Positions 30,931 through 40,190 of a stretch of DNA of 64,000 bases are shown piece by piece. The notes under the pieces were generated by a model. The model did not search any database. It had not been told where the DNA came from and worked only from the letters and a program-made list of their open reading frames with translations. Position 1 is the stretch's first letter. Every line of letters starts with the position of its first letter. This stretch comes from Candidatus Bathyarchaeota archaeon (GTDB taxonomy: Archaea > Thermoproteota > Bathyarchaeia > TCS64), in contig JAPKYO010000012.1 of NCBI GenBank assembly GCA_026394265.1, positions 1-64,000 of the forward strand, given 5' to 3'. Both the position numbers and the translations under genes were made by a program.

Positions 30931-32049
30931 TTGAGGCTGCTCGCCCTCGGCGGCTGGTACGGCTCGGGCAACGTCGGAGACGACGCCATACTGATAGGGG
31001 TGACGGACCTCTTCGCCGAGGTGGCCCCCGGCACAGAAATTGTGGCTCTTTCGACGGATACTGCCCAGACGCGGGCGACCTGCGGCGTCGAATCCCTCCC
31101 CCTGACGAGTCCCCGAGAGTACCTCACCCGCGGCTCCGATTACCGAGAGACATTCAGGGGCGCCGATGCGGTCCTCGTGACAGGCGGGACGCCCTTCTAT
31201 GACTGGGATCACGTATCCCGGTTCATCCACATGGGGCTGGCGAGACGCGGGATGCCGATGGTCTGCTTTGGCGTGGGCTCCAAGCGGATAGAATCCATCC
31301 ACGGGCGTCTGCTGACACGTTGGCTGCTCTCAGGTGCGCAAAAAGTCTCGGCGCGGGACGAGGCAAGTCGGACCCGGTTAAGTGGATTATCGGGGAGGGA
31401 TGTAGCGTTGACGGGTGACTCGGCCCTGTGGATGGAGCCCGCGCCCAACGGCGAGGTAAAGGGTGCGCCGGGCATCGTGGATGATGAAGTGGTCGTGATC
31501 GCCCCGAGGGCGCTTTCGCTGCTGAACCAGTCGCATTATCACGACCCCGTATCAACTGCCCTGATAGTCTCCATCAGGGTGAGTCTCACACGATTAGCCG
31601 ACGAGCTACTTGACGCTGGGTACAGGGTGGTGTTTCTGCCGATGCACTGTTCGGTGGGCGATGATGACCGGCGCGAGATCGAAATGATCACCGGGGGGAT
31701 GAGGGGAAAACCCATCCAGGTATCAGAGCCTCTTGCGCCGCGGGAGACCGCCGCGTTCCTCGGCTCCGCCTCCCTAGTCGTTGGCCTGAGGCTCCACTCC
31801 CTCATACTCGCCGCCCGCCAAGGCGTACCAGTCGTTAGCGTTGGTTACGACGAGAAGATTCGGGGATTCATGGAGTACTCTGGGGTCCCCGAGTGCGTCG
31901 TCGAGCCCGGGGGTCTCTCGGGGAGGGTCTTCGAGTTATTGGAGAACGATCAGGGTGTGGGTAAGATTCTCTCGGGGTCGTGTGCCATGATGAGGTCGCG
32001 CATCAGGGGAGAGGCGGTGGCAGTCGCCGAGACGCTTGGGCTATGTTGA
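30931..32049 (+). CDS. polysaccharide pyruvyl transferase family protein
   Basis: 372 residues from TTG 30931; the frame is open further upstream, but only inside the preceding gene. N-terminal RLLALGGWYGSGNVGDDAIL is the family signature (GNxGD). Also VTGGTPFYDW near 83, ARDEASR near 145, and the C-terminal LGSASLVVGLRLHSLILAARQGVPVVSVGYDEKIRGF, matching CsaB-type enzymes that transfer pyruvate from phosphoenolpyruvate to cell-wall sugars. Overlaps the convergent FolC gene by nine bases. Confidence 0.9.
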   Translation: MRLLALGGWYGSGNVGDDAILIGVTDLFAEVAPGTEIVALSTDTAQTRATCGVESLPLTSPREYLTRGSDYRETFRGADAVLVTGGTPFYDWDHVSRFIHMGLARRGMPMVCFGVGSKRIESIHGRLLTRWLLSGAQKVSARDEASRTRLSGLSGRDVALTGDSALWMEPAPNGEVKGAPGIVDDEVVVIAPRALSLLNQSHYHDPVSTALIVSIRVSLTRLADELLDAGYRVVFLPMHCSVGDDDRREIEMITGGMRGKPIQVSEPLAPRETAAFLGSASLVVGLRLHSLILAARQGVPVVSVGYDEKIRGFMEYSGVPECVVEPGGLSGRVFELLENDQGVGKILSGSCAMMRSRIRGEAVAVAETLGLC

Positions 32050-33348
32050 CCCGCCCTTCCAGCGCCGCCTCGCCTCGCCGACGGCGAAGACGGAGCCTGT
32101 GACGAGTATCATGTCGTGTTTCCCCGCCTCCTCCATGGCGCGTTTCACCGCGTCCCCCACCTTCTCGACCGCCTCCCACGGTTTGCCGTGCTTCTCGATC
32201 TCCCTGCCGAGCCCCTCCCTCTCGGCGGCGCGCCCCATGACGCTGTGGCTCGTGACGACGAATGCATCCGCGACGCTCGCCAGGTTGGCGATCATCTCGG
32301 AGATGTTCTTGTCGCTGCTTATGCTGACGACGACGATGAGCCTCCGGTGGGGGAGTTCACCGGTTGCCTCGGCGAGCGCCCTCGTCGCCTCCGCGTCCTT
32401 GGCCGAGTCGAGGACGACTAGCGGGCTCCTCTGTACAACCTCCAGCCGACCGGGCCACTCAACCGACGCCAGCCCATCGGAGATGGCTGACCCTGATACG
32501 TCGATATTATAGCGGCTTAGGGCCTCGACGGCCCCGACGGCGGTGGCGGCGTTGTATAACTGGTAGCCGCCGAGGAGGGGGGTGTAGAGGGTGTAGCTCC
32601 CCCTGAGGCCGTCGACGGTGAAGCTCTGCCCGTCGAGGTCTCCCCCGAGCTTCTTGAACGTTATATCGTCCCCGACGCGGTGGATCTCGGTGTTGAGTCT
32701 CGCGCAGGTCTCCTCGAAGAGGGCGTAGACGGAGTCATCCTGTGTGGCGGTGACGAGGATGCTGTCGGGCTTGATTATGCCCGCCTTCTCGTAGGCGATC
32801 TTGAGGACGGTGTCGCCGAGGACCTGCGTGTGTTCGAGGCTGATGTTTGTGATGACGGAGACGAGTGGCTGGACTATGTTTGTTGCGTCGAGTCTTCCGC
32901 CCATGCCGACTTCGAGGACGGCGAAGTCGATGTGCCTCTCTTCGAAGTACTTGAAGGCCATCGCGGTGACTATGTCGAAGAAGAGTGGGCGCACCTTCTC
33001 CGGCTCAGAGTCTAGGCTCTCCACGAGCGGGTGGATGAGTTTTGTGAGCCTTACGGCGTCCTCCTCGGGTATCTCCTCGCCGTCGACGACTATGCGCTCG
33101 GTGAATCGTTCTAGGTGTGGGCTCGTGTAGAGTCCGACGCTGTAGCCGGCGGCGCGGAGTATGCTGGCAATCATGGCGGAGGTGCTGCCCTTGCCGTTCG
33201 TGCCGGTGATGTGGATGGCTTTGAAGCTGTTCTGGGGGTCACCGAGCATCCCTGCCAGTCGGCGGATCGGGTCGAGGGTCCTCTCGGGCCCGAATCTGCG
33301 CACCTGGAAGAGCCAGTCGACGGCGTCCTTGTATCCGCTTGTCGCCAA
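32041..33348 (-). CDS. folC: folylpolyglutamate/dihydrofolate synthase family Mur ligase
   Basis: 435 residues from TTG 33348. Mur-ligase ATP site ITGTNGKGSTSAM near 46-58, TSPHLERFTERI near 76, FDIVTAMAFKYFEERHIDFAVLEVGMGGRLDATN near 122-155, and the C-terminal domain VVLDSAKDAEATRAL. It adds glutamate to folate or a pterin such as tetrahydromethanopterin; in archaea, related proteins also lengthen F420. Which one is unclear. Usual family length is 420-430. Confidence 0.9.
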   Translation of the reverse strand: MATSGYKDAVDWLFQVRRFGPERTLDPIRRLAGMLGDPQNSFKAIHITGTNGKGSTSAMIASILRAAGYSVGLYTSPHLERFTERIVVDGEEIPEEDAVRLTKLIHPLVESLDSEPEKVRPLFFDIVTAMAFKYFEERHIDFAVLEVGMGGRLDATNIVQPLVSVITNISLEHTQVLGDTVLKIAYEKAGIIKPDSILVTATQDDSVYALFEETCARLNTEIHRVGDDITFKKLGGDLDGQSFTVDGLRGSYTLYTPLLGGYQLYNAATAVGAVEALSRYNIDVSGSAISDGLASVEWPGRLEVVQRSPLVVLDSAKDAEATRALAEATGELPHRRLIVVVSISSDKNISEMIANLASVADAFVVTSHSVMGRAAEREGLGREIEKHGKPWEAVEKVGDAVKRAMEEAGKHDMILVTGSVFAVGEARRRWKGGST

Positions 33349-33408
33349 GGTCGTGGTGCAGTTACACGTGCACCGATAAAGGGTTATTCACGCATCCCTT
33401 GGTGGCGC

Positions 33409-33498
33409 CTAGAGGAAGTAGCCGAGGATTATCGGTGCCGTCTCCACCGGCTGGATACGGTCTCTCTTTCTCGTCGCCTCTGTCGGGTTGCTCCTCAT
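33409..33498 (-). CDS. possible small ORF upstream of folC
   Basis: 29 residues beginning MRSNPTEATRKRDR and ending APIILGYFL, with ATG 33498. Basic N terminus and hydrophobic C terminus; it could be a leader peptide or chance. The 208-base region 33349-33556 holds nothing else I can support. Confidence 0.2.
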   Translation of the reverse strand: MRSNPTEATRKRDRIQPVETAPIILGYFL

Positions 33499-33556
33499 CT
33501 GCTGACAGCGTTGGCAACGTTCTAATTCGCTGATTCCCCATCCAACTCCGATTGAT

Positions 33557-34495
33557 ATGGCGAAGGATGTCTGGTTCGGGGTCCACCTCCCCTCCGAGGG
33601 GAAGGACTGGAGCTACATGCGCGAGGCGTGCCTCGGCGTCGAGGCGAACGGCTACGACCTCTTCACGACGACGGACCACTTCATGAACATGTGGAACCCG
33701 AGGGGGGAGGGCAACCACCCACTGGAGTGCTGGACGCTGCTCTCCAGCCTCGCGGCGGTGACGAAGCGGGTCAAGCTTGGCCCCCTCGTCGGCTGCTACG
33801 GCTACAGGCAGCCAACGGTGCTTGCGAAGATGGCGACGAGCGTCGACATCATCTCGGGCGGGCGGCTCATCTTCGGCATCGGCGCTGGGTGGCACGAGGA
33901 CGAGTTCAACGGCTTCATGGGCAGGTTCCCACCCGCACCCGAGAGGCTACGCGGCCTCAGGGAGACGATAGAGATATGTAAGGGCATGTTCACTAACGAA
34001 CACTTCACCTACAAGGGCAAGCTCTACAGCGTCGATAACGTCCTGAACAAGCCCCAGCCGATCCAGAAGCCCGTCCCCATAATGGTCGGCGGCGGGGGTG
34101 AGAAGGTCACCCTCAAACTCGCCGCGAAGCACGCCGACATCAGCCACTTCTTCACGGGCGACCTCCAGATACTCGACGCGAAGACGTCGGCGCTCCGCGG
34201 CCACTGCGAGAAACTCGGCAGAAACTACGACTCGATAAGAAAGGGGACGGGCTTCAGCGTCCTCCTCGGGAAGAGCGACGCCGATGCGGAGGCTAAGCTG
34301 AAAAAGGTGGCCGCGATGCGCGGGCAGACGCCTGAGGCTATGAGGCAGCGGCTCGGCCCCGGCTTCGGCACCCCCGAAAAGGTCGCGGCGCAGATGGGGG
34401 AGTACATCGACAGGGGGATAGGGCTCATAACCCTGAGCTTCACCGACTGGGACGACATGCACGTATTCGCTGATAAGGTCATGCCACGCTTCTAG
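33557..34495 (+). CDS. LLM-class F420-dependent oxidoreductase
   Basis: 312 residues, luciferase-like TIM barrel. FGVHLPSEGKDWSYMREACLGVEANGYD near 6-33, TTDHFMNMW near 38, VKLGPLVGCYGYRQPTVLAKMATSVDIISGGRLIFGIGAGWHEDEFNGFG-like core (with FNGF) near 75-122, and PIMVGGGGEKVTLKLAAKHAD near 176. The GIGAGW..E segment is typical of F420-binding members, consistent with F420:NADP reductase elsewhere in the window. Substrate is unknown. Overlaps the convergent MBL gene by four bases. Confidence 0.9.
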   Translation: MAKDVWFGVHLPSEGKDWSYMREACLGVEANGYDLFTTTDHFMNMWNPRGEGNHPLECWTLLSSLAAVTKRVKLGPLVGCYGYRQPTVLAKMATSVDIISGGRLIFGIGAGWHEDEFNGFMGRFPPAPERLRGLRETIEICKGMFTNEHFTYKGKLYSVDNVLNKPQPIQKPVPIMVGGGGEKVTLKLAAKHADISHFFTGDLQILDAKTSALRGHCEKLGRNYDSIRKGTGFSVLLGKSDADAEAKLKKVAAMRGQTPEAMRQRLGPGFGTPEKVAAQMGEYIDRGIGLITLSFTDWDDMHVFADKVMPRF

Positions 34496-35337
34496 CGGCG
34501 TTCCCCGACCCAACTGTAACCCGTTTTCTCTTTCTTCACCACACCGAGGACGCCCGGTATGTGGGGGACAAATAGCAGCAGCCTCCTCCTGTAGGCGTCC
34601 TCGACAAGTCTTTCCCTGCCCGCCGCGGCCGAGACCTTGTCCGTCTCGAAGGACGGTATCCAGTCGGTGTGCTCGACGTGGACGGGGTGCAGGATGATGT
34701 CCGAGGTGTAGAGCAGTGTCTCGCTTTTGCTGGACAGCTCCGTGACGGCTATCCCGGGGGTGTGTCCGGGTGCGGTCCTGACGGTCACGCCGGGGGCGAC
34801 TTCGGCGACGTCGGGGAGGCGCCTGAGCCCGTCGCCGAGCACGCGGAGGTATTCGAGGGCCCACCCCTCTGCCTTGGAGCAGATGTACTCCGCCTCCCTC
34901 GCGCTGATCATGTACTCGGCGTTTGGAAATGTGGCTTTCCCGCCCGTGACTGCCCCGCCGAAGTGGTCCCAGTGGCCGTGGGAGACGACCACAGTATCGA
35001 CATCGTCTACGCTGAACCCAGCCTCGCCGAGGCTCTTCACGAGTAGCCCCGCGGGCTCGTCGGGGTTCTCGTCGTTCTCCGCCTGGTCGCCGCAGCCGAC
35101 GTCGAGCAACGTTATGTGCCCCTCGTTCTCGGCGAGGAGGTAGTTGAAGGGTATATGTGTGTCCGGGCCGATTCCGCCGTAGGGTCTGAGGGCGGCCTCA
35201 ACTTCCGCCTCGGGGGCGTCGCCGAAGATGAACCGCCTCGCCGAGCCCCTCGTCATCGAGCCGATGCTGCGGGAGCCATCGTAGAGTACGTGGCAGTCGA
35301 AGTCGCCGAGCTTGAAGGAGCGGTTCTGGGGCGCCAT
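34492..35337 (-). CDS. metallo-beta-lactamase fold hydrolase
   Basis: 281 residues from ATG 35337; GTG 35346 is an alternative. The zinc motif SHGHWDHFGG (about 124-133), DVGCGDQ near 77, TAPGHTPG near 178 with a metal His, and LYTSDIILHP near 198 fit the AHL-lactonase/N-acyl-lactone-like group of the MBL superfamily. The substrate is not evident. No signal peptide. Confidence 0.88.
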   Translation of the reverse strand: MAPQNRSFKLGDFDCHVLYDGSRSIGSMTRGSARRFIFGDAPEAEVEAALRPYGGIGPDTHIPFNYLLAENEGHITLLDVGCGDQAENDENPDEPAGLLVKSLGEAGFSVDDVDTVVVSHGHWDHFGGAVTGGKATFPNAEYMISAREAEYICSKAEGWALEYLRVLGDGLRRLPDVAEVAPGVTVRTAPGHTPGIAVTELSSKSETLLYTSDIILHPVHVEHTDWIPSFETDKVSAAAGRERLVEDAYRRRLLLFVPHIPGVLGVVKKEKTGYSWVGERR

Positions 35338-35402
35338 GGTTACCACTCACCTCATGGATGTTTGGAGTTTGCGCCTAAAAATGGGGATGGGGTTTGTTCC
35401 CA

Positions 35403-36524
35403 TCACTTGTTCTTCTTGAACCGGGGTTCCAGTGCCTTTAGGACCTGTGGGAGGGTGGTGTACTCCATGGCCTCTGGTCCGAGGCGTGCGGGCTCGAACT
35501 CGCCCATGCGGCGGAGGAACTGGCTCATCTGGATCGCCTCCTGGCGTGCGCCGTCGAAGGCGACGTCCTCGAAGAAGTCGACCACGAGGGGGTTGCCGTC
35601 GTCGTCCGCGGCGAGCTTGCCGTTGCTTATCTGGACGCCGAGGCAGACTATCCTCGGCGGGCCGTCGAAGACTGTGCACTTGCTGTCCTTGAGCCCCACG
35701 GGCATGAATGGCCCCCAGTGGCTGCCCCTCATCCAGCCCGCGACCAGGTAGGTGTGCTGGAATGGGGCGATGATCTCGCCGACGCTTGGGAAGCCGCTCT
35801 GCCCCCTGACGAGGCAGACGGGGTCATCCTTCCCAACGTATGTGCCGGCGATCAGGCTGAGCTTCGTCGTGCTGCACGTGGAGACTATCTCGTTGTCGCT
35901 TGTGCGCCATATCTTGCTGACCATGTAGCGGCTCGTGGCGCCGATGAGGGCTATGAGCTGGTATAGCTCCTTCGGGCTCTCAAGCACGACGCTCTTGTCC
36001 TCGTAGGCGTCGAAGACCTCGAACTTGAATCCGCCCGTCATCTTTGGGTCGATGACGAGGCCGGCGGTGTTGCTCGGGTCGGCGAAGACGCGGTAGAGGA
36101 GGTAGTTGAAGGCCGAGGGCTCGGTCTTGTCGGCTGCGAATACGACTACCGGGTCGCTGCCTCGCTCCTCGAACTCCATCTCGGCGACGCCGGGGCCCAT
36201 GCCCTTGACGTTTCCGCTGAAGGCGTCGTGTAGGAGGTCCTGCCCGGCGCCGTAGAGCTTCAGCTCCTTTGCCTTCTTGGTGCAGGCGAGGAAGGTGTCC
36301 CACGCGAGCTTGTGTATCTCGGGGTTGTCCTCGCCCTTGAAGTGCGTCATCAGCAGCTCCAGGTCGTCTCCCGCGTTGAAGACGAAGTAGCTGTTTATGA
36401 GGCCCTGCTTCTGGGCCTCGGCGAGCTTCTTCTTCGCTATCGTGAAGAGTGGCTGGGCGACGACGGAGTGTCCGGCGACGCTACCTATATCGGCTTTGAT
36501 TAAAGATACCGTGGTCTTGACCAT
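35403..36524 (-). CDS. fbp: fructose-1,6-bisphosphate aldolase/phosphatase (archaeal, type V)
   Basis: 373 residues from ATG 36524, giving MVKTTVSLIKADIGSVAGH, the invariant N terminus of the archaeal bifunctional enzyme; the GTG at 36539 is less likely. AGDDLELLMTH binds Mg with Asp pairs, GPGVAEMEFEERGSDPVVVF and the FGMFTA-like PSNTAGLVIDPKMTGGFKFEV follow, then the Schiff-base region around GQSGFPSVGEIIAPFQHTYLVAGWMRGSHWGP. It condenses triose phosphates and dephosphorylates the product, fixing carbon flow toward sugars (gluconeogenesis). Length is normal. Confidence 0.96.
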   Translation of the reverse strand: MVKTTVSLIKADIGSVAGHSVVAQPLFTIAKKKLAEAQKQGLINSYFVFNAGDDLELLMTHFKGEDNPEIHKLAWDTFLACTKKAKELKLYGAGQDLLHDAFSGNVKGMGPGVAEMEFEERGSDPVVVFAADKTEPSAFNYLLYRVFADPSNTAGLVIDPKMTGGFKFEVFDAYEDKSVVLESPKELYQLIALIGATSRYMVSKIWRTSDNEIVSTCSTTKLSLIAGTYVGKDDPVCLVRGQSGFPSVGEIIAPFQHTYLVAGWMRGSHWGPFMPVGLKDSKCTVFDGPPRIVCLGVQISNGKLAADDDGNPLVVDFFEDVAFDGARQEAIQMSQFLRRMGEFEPARLGPEAMEYTTLPQVLKALEPRFKKNK

Positions 36525-36614
36525 CGGGTTGTGCCTCACATCTGGGGATGTTTACAAGATATTTAATGATTGGTCTCCGCCCCGCCGAGGCGCTCCGTAC
36601 TGTATTTATCGGGG

Positions 36615-36992
36615 CTAGTTGTGTTCTTCGGGCTTTATGTCGATGATGGGGGAGCCCTCGAAGGCGTCGAGGCCCTCTACTACGAGCCTGTTTCCCTCCA
36701 TCTTGACTAGGTCGACGGATGTGAGGCCGACGGGGTTGGGGCGGTGGGGGCTGTGGGTGGAGAAGACGCCCCTCTCCTCTGTGGCGCCGTGGCGCCTCGG
36801 GACGACCCGAAGTGTCGCCCTGCGCGCAGGGTTATCCCCCTCGTGCAGCCAGTAGATGATGTAGAGTCGCTTGTAGGCGTCGAGGCCGTCGAGCCCCGGG
36901 GCGTACTGTGGGTATATGAGTATCGTGGAGAGGTCTCCCTCGACCTTCTCGACGACGCCGATGAAGTTGACCGTGCCGCTCAAACCAACCAC
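36615..36992 (-). CDS. tRNA m6t6A methyltransferase TrmO-like (UPF0066/TsaA family)
   Basis: 125 residues. GTVNFIGVVEKVEGDLSTILIYPQYAPGLDGLD, then GVFSTHSPHRPNPVGLTSVDL near 77-97 and FEGSPIIDIKPEEHN at the C terminus are the TrmO signatures that bind S-adenosylmethionine. The fold is a beta-barrel methyltransferase acting on t6A37 of tRNA. The protein ends right after DIKP, lacking the extra C-terminal helix of longer homologues. GTG start at 36992; TTG 36983 is also possible. Confidence 0.85.
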   Translation of the reverse strand: MVGLSGTVNFIGVVEKVEGDLSTILIYPQYAPGLDGLDAYKRLYIIYWLHEGDNPARRATLRVVPRRHGATEERGVFSTHSPHRPNPVGLTSVDLVKMEGNRLVVEGLDAFEGSPIIDIKPEEHN

Positions 36993-37104
36993 GTTTCCAG
37001 AGTCTCCGAGCGATTATTTACTGCTTGCCCACGCCAGCGGGGCACGCCCGCGGCCCCGGGGACAGTTTCATATCCCCTCACCGGGCTAGTTCCCTTGATG
37101 GCTC

Positions 37105-38253
37105 ATGGGTAAGGTCTCCATAGTCAAGAGTGCCAAGGCTCCACGTGACGCGGAGGTCGCCGGGCTCATTAAGAAGGCGATCGACCTCGTCGGCGGCATC
37201 GGGAGCGTCGTGAAGAAGGGCGACGTCGTCGCCTTGAAGCCAAACGTAGTCACGGGAAGGGTGTCGAAGCCCGGCGTCATCACCGACAAGCGCGTCGTAG
37301 AGGCGATGATACGGATGTGCCAGGAGGCGGGGGCCTCCAAGGTGCTCGTCGTCGAGGGCTCCGGCTACTTCACGCCCACCGACGTGGCGCTTGAGAAGAG
37401 CGGCATAAAGGCCGCCGCAGAGGCGCTCGGCGCGGTCGTGGTGGACGTCGACAAGGACAAGCTCGTCGAAGTCCCCGTCCCCGGGCACCTCATCGTGGAC
37501 AAGATACCCATATCCAAGGCCTTCATGGAGGCGGACGTCAGGATCAACCTCCCCGTCATGAAGACGCACGACCAGCTTCTCGTCACCCTCGGCGTAAAGA
37601 ACCTCAAGGGCGTCATACCTAAGCCGTGGAAGAGGAACTTCCACAAGATAGGGGTGGTGAAGGCCATCGTGGACCTGAGCCGCGTCGTACCCGTCGACCT
37701 CACGGTCCTCGACGCCATAAACGCCATGGAGGGGCTCGGCCCAAGCTTCGGAGACATCGTCCCACTAAACACCGTGATGGCGTCGAAGGATGTCTGGAGC
37801 CTAGACCTCGCCGCGAGTAGGGTCATGGGATTCGAGATCGAGGAACTCGACTACCTGAAGGAGGGGCTCAAGCTCGGCCTATTCGACCCGAAGAAGCTGG
37901 AAGTGGTCGGGGAGCCCATCGAGAAGGTGGCGCGGAAGTTCAAGAGGCCGCCAACCGACCTTGAGTTCGGTGAGGGCATCACCGTCGTCAGCGACGGTGC
38001 CTGCAGCGCCTGCCGCGGCACGATCCACAGCGTCGTCTACGACCTAGAGCAGATGAAGATGATGGGGGAGATAAGAGACCTCACCATCGTCGTGGGTGCG
38101 AACGCGAAGGTGCCGAAGGGGCTGAAGACGACGCCCCTCGTGATGGGGACCTGCCTGAAGGCGCAGGAGGGCGAGGGCTGCTACGTCGTAGGCTGCCCGC
38201 CCAACAACGACGGCATGCTCGCCGCGATAAAGAAGGTCTGTAAGCTGGAGTAG
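37105..38253 (+). CDS. DUF362 family protein
   Basis: 382 residues. DVVALKPNVVTGRVSKPGVITDKRVVEAMIRMCQEAGASKVLVVEGSG near 42-88, INLPVMKTHDQLLVTLGVKNLKGVIP near 147-172, and DLTVLDAINAMEGLGPSFGD near 196-215 are the DUF362 pattern. The C-terminal CSACRGTIHS and CYVVGCPP could bind an Fe-S cluster. Members are associated with radical-type or ferredoxin-linked cofactor chemistry, but have no settled function. Not cotranscribed with close neighbours. Confidence 0.88.
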   Translation: MGKVSIVKSAKAPRDAEVAGLIKKAIDLVGGIGSVVKKGDVVALKPNVVTGRVSKPGVITDKRVVEAMIRMCQEAGASKVLVVEGSGYFTPTDVALEKSGIKAAAEALGAVVVDVDKDKLVEVPVPGHLIVDKIPISKAFMEADVRINLPVMKTHDQLLVTLGVKNLKGVIPKPWKRNFHKIGVVKAIVDLSRVVPVDLTVLDAINAMEGLGPSFGDIVPLNTVMASKDVWSLDLAASRVMGFEIEELDYLKEGLKLGLFDPKKLEVVGEPIEKVARKFKRPPTDLEFGEGITVVSDGACSACRGTIHSVVYDLEQMKMMGEIRDLTIVVGANAKVPKGLKTTPLVMGTCLKAQEGEGCYVVGCPPNNDGMLAAIKKVCKLE

Positions 38254-38254
38254 G

Positions 38255-39472
38255 TTACTCGTCGAGGGACTCGCCGAGTTCGGCGATGTCCAGCCCCTCC
38301 TCCTCTTCCTTGGGGGAGACCCTGAGCTTTGTGACCATGCCCAGCGCCTTCAGGATTGCGAATGTGCCTATGAAGGCGTAGGCGGCCACCGCGACGATGC
38401 CGATGAGCTCGGATACGAGCAGCGAAGGGTTGCCAAGCAGCAGCCCGTTCGCGCCCGCCGCGTTGATCGCGGCCGAGGCGAATATGCCCGTGGCTATGAG
38501 GCCGAGTGTCCCGTTCACGCCGTGGCAGGCGAAGACGTCGAGGGTGTCATCGATGCCAGACTTCGCCCTCCAGCTCGCCACGAGGTTCGATACGACGCCT
38601 GAGGCGAGGCCGATTATTATGGCTGCTACTGGCCCGACGAAGCCGGCGCCGGGGGTGATGGCGACGAGGCCGCAGACGGCGGCGACGCTGAACCCGACGG
38701 CGGAGGGCTTCTTCCTCACGATGTAGTCGACCGCCATCCAGCTTAAACCGGCGGCTGCCGCCGAGAGGCTCGTCGTAAGCACCACCGAGGCGACGACGTT
38801 GTTGGCCTCCATCGTGCTGCCCGCGTTGAAGCCGTACCAGCCGAACCAGAGGAGCCCGGCGCCGAGGATGACGTACGGGATGTTGCTAGGCGACGTGGAT
38901 TCGCCCTTCTTCGCCTTGATCCGTGGGCCGACGACGATCGCCGCGGCGAGGGCGGAGAGCCCGGCGGCCATGTGGACGGCGTAGCCGCCCGCGAAGTCGA
39001 TGGCGCCGAGGGTCCTGAGCCAGCCCCCCTCGTTGAACACCCAGTGGGCGATCGGGGAGTAGATGGCGAGACACCAGATCACGCTGAATGCGAGGATCGT
39101 CTTCAGCTTCGCCCTCTCGACTACCGCGCCCAGTATGAGGGCGGGGGTGATCCCTGCGACCACGGCCTGGAAGGCGAGGAAGAGCAACTCGGGTATCTTG
39201 GGCGCGTACACGGCGTTCGGGGTCTCACCGACGCCGGAGAAGCCGAGGCGCGAAAGGTCGCCTATGAAGCCACCCACGCTTCCACCGAAGACGAGGCTAT
39301 AGCCCACGAGGGACCAGACGACGGCGACCGCCGCGAAGACGGCGAGGCACTGTAGGAACGTCGAGATCACGTTCTTCCTCCTCACGAGTCCGGCGTAGAA
39401 AATGCCGAGTGCGGGGACCATCAACACGACGAAGGCGGCCGAAACCGTCATCCATACGACGTCAGTATCCAA
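38255..39472 (-). CDS. amt: ammonium transporter, Amt family
   Basis: 405 residues from TTG 39472, eleven helices. Starts with DVVWMTVSAAFVVLMVPALGIFYAGLVRRKN, the Amt signature of TM1. Further: DFAGGYAVHMAAGLSALAAA near 140 with the pore His, LGAGLLWFGWYGFNAGS near 196, and FACHGVNGTLGLIATGIFA near 300 with the second pore His. It takes up ammonium, usually with GlnK control; no glnK is next to it. C-terminal tail EEEEGLDIAELGES resembles the P-II-contacting tail. Confidence 0.95.
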   Translation of the reverse strand: MDTDVVWMTVSAAFVVLMVPALGIFYAGLVRRKNVISTFLQCLAVFAAVAVVWSLVGYSLVFGGSVGGFIGDLSRLGFSGVGETPNAVYAPKIPELLFLAFQAVVAGITPALILGAVVERAKLKTILAFSVIWCLAIYSPIAHWVFNEGGWLRTLGAIDFAGGYAVHMAAGLSALAAAIVVGPRIKAKKGESTSPSNIPYVILGAGLLWFGWYGFNAGSTMEANNVVASVVLTTSLSAAAAGLSWMAVDYIVRKKPSAVGFSVAAVCGLVAITPGAGFVGPVAAIIIGLASGVVSNLVASWRAKSGIDDTLDVFACHGVNGTLGLIATGIFASAAINAAGANGLLLGNPSLLVSELIGIVAVAAYAFIGTFAILKALGMVTKLRVSPKEEEEGLDIAELGESLDE

Positions 39473-39608
39473 ATCCAGATCCTCTTTCCGGGCAAAGCCG
39501 ACGCTGCGTGTTTAAGGGTTTCTCGGTTCCGGTGGTGATTGGACATACTGTAATCTCTCGCCCGGTATCTGGCTCGGTCTTTTAAGCTTCAACACCCAGT
39601 TTCTGGTG

Positions 39609-40109
39609 ATGGTGGGGATCACCGAGGGGGAGGCCCACCGCCTGCTGGAGGGTTCCAGCAAGCTCTTCCACTCTATCCTAGCGGCTCGGATTATGGAGGT
39701 CCTCGCCCCCGGGTTCGGCGCGGTGCCACAGGACTGGGGCCTCGTCGGCCTCCTGCATGATCTCGATCACGACGCCACCGTGGATGACCTGCCCCGCCAC
39801 GGAAACCTGGCCGCGGATATACTCGCGGAGAAGCTCCCCGAGGCGAGCCTCCACGCGATACGGGCACACGACTACCGGTCAGGAGTAAAACCCATCACCA
39901 TCCTGGATAGGGCGCTCATCTTCGCGGACAACCTAGCCATCCTCATCGAGAATCAGGGCATCAAGAGCCCCTGCACGCCCACCGTCCTCTTCGACGCGGT
40001 CAGGAAGGAGTGTCAAGACAAGCCTTGGATCGCGGAGTACGTCCTCGGCTTCGCGGAGAGGGAGGGGCTGGCGATCTGGGACGTCGTCAACAAGATAGGG
40101 CCCAGATAG
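39609..40109 (+). CDS. HD-domain protein
   Basis: 166 residues from ATG 39609 (GTG 39606 also possible), about 30 bases after TCTTTTAAGC, so leaderless. HSILAARIMEVLAP near 23, GLVGLLHDLDHDAT near 46 with the HD pair, and HAIRAHDYR near 85 as third His, then DRALIFADNLA. This is a predicted metal phosphohydrolase. The substrate is unknown. Confidence 0.82.
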   Translation: MVGITEGEAHRLLEGSSKLFHSILAARIMEVLAPGFGAVPQDWGLVGLLHDLDHDATVDDLPRHGNLAADILAEKLPEASLHAIRAHDYRSGVKPITILDRALIFADNLAILIENQGIKSPCTPTVLFDAVRKECQDKPWIAEYVLGFAEREGLAIWDVVNKIGPR

Positions 40110-40190
40110 GTGCCCCAGATATCCTTTTAGAAGTCGTGGGTTTCTGGGCGCACCCACCCTCTTTTATCTGGCGCCATCCGGGGATCACAC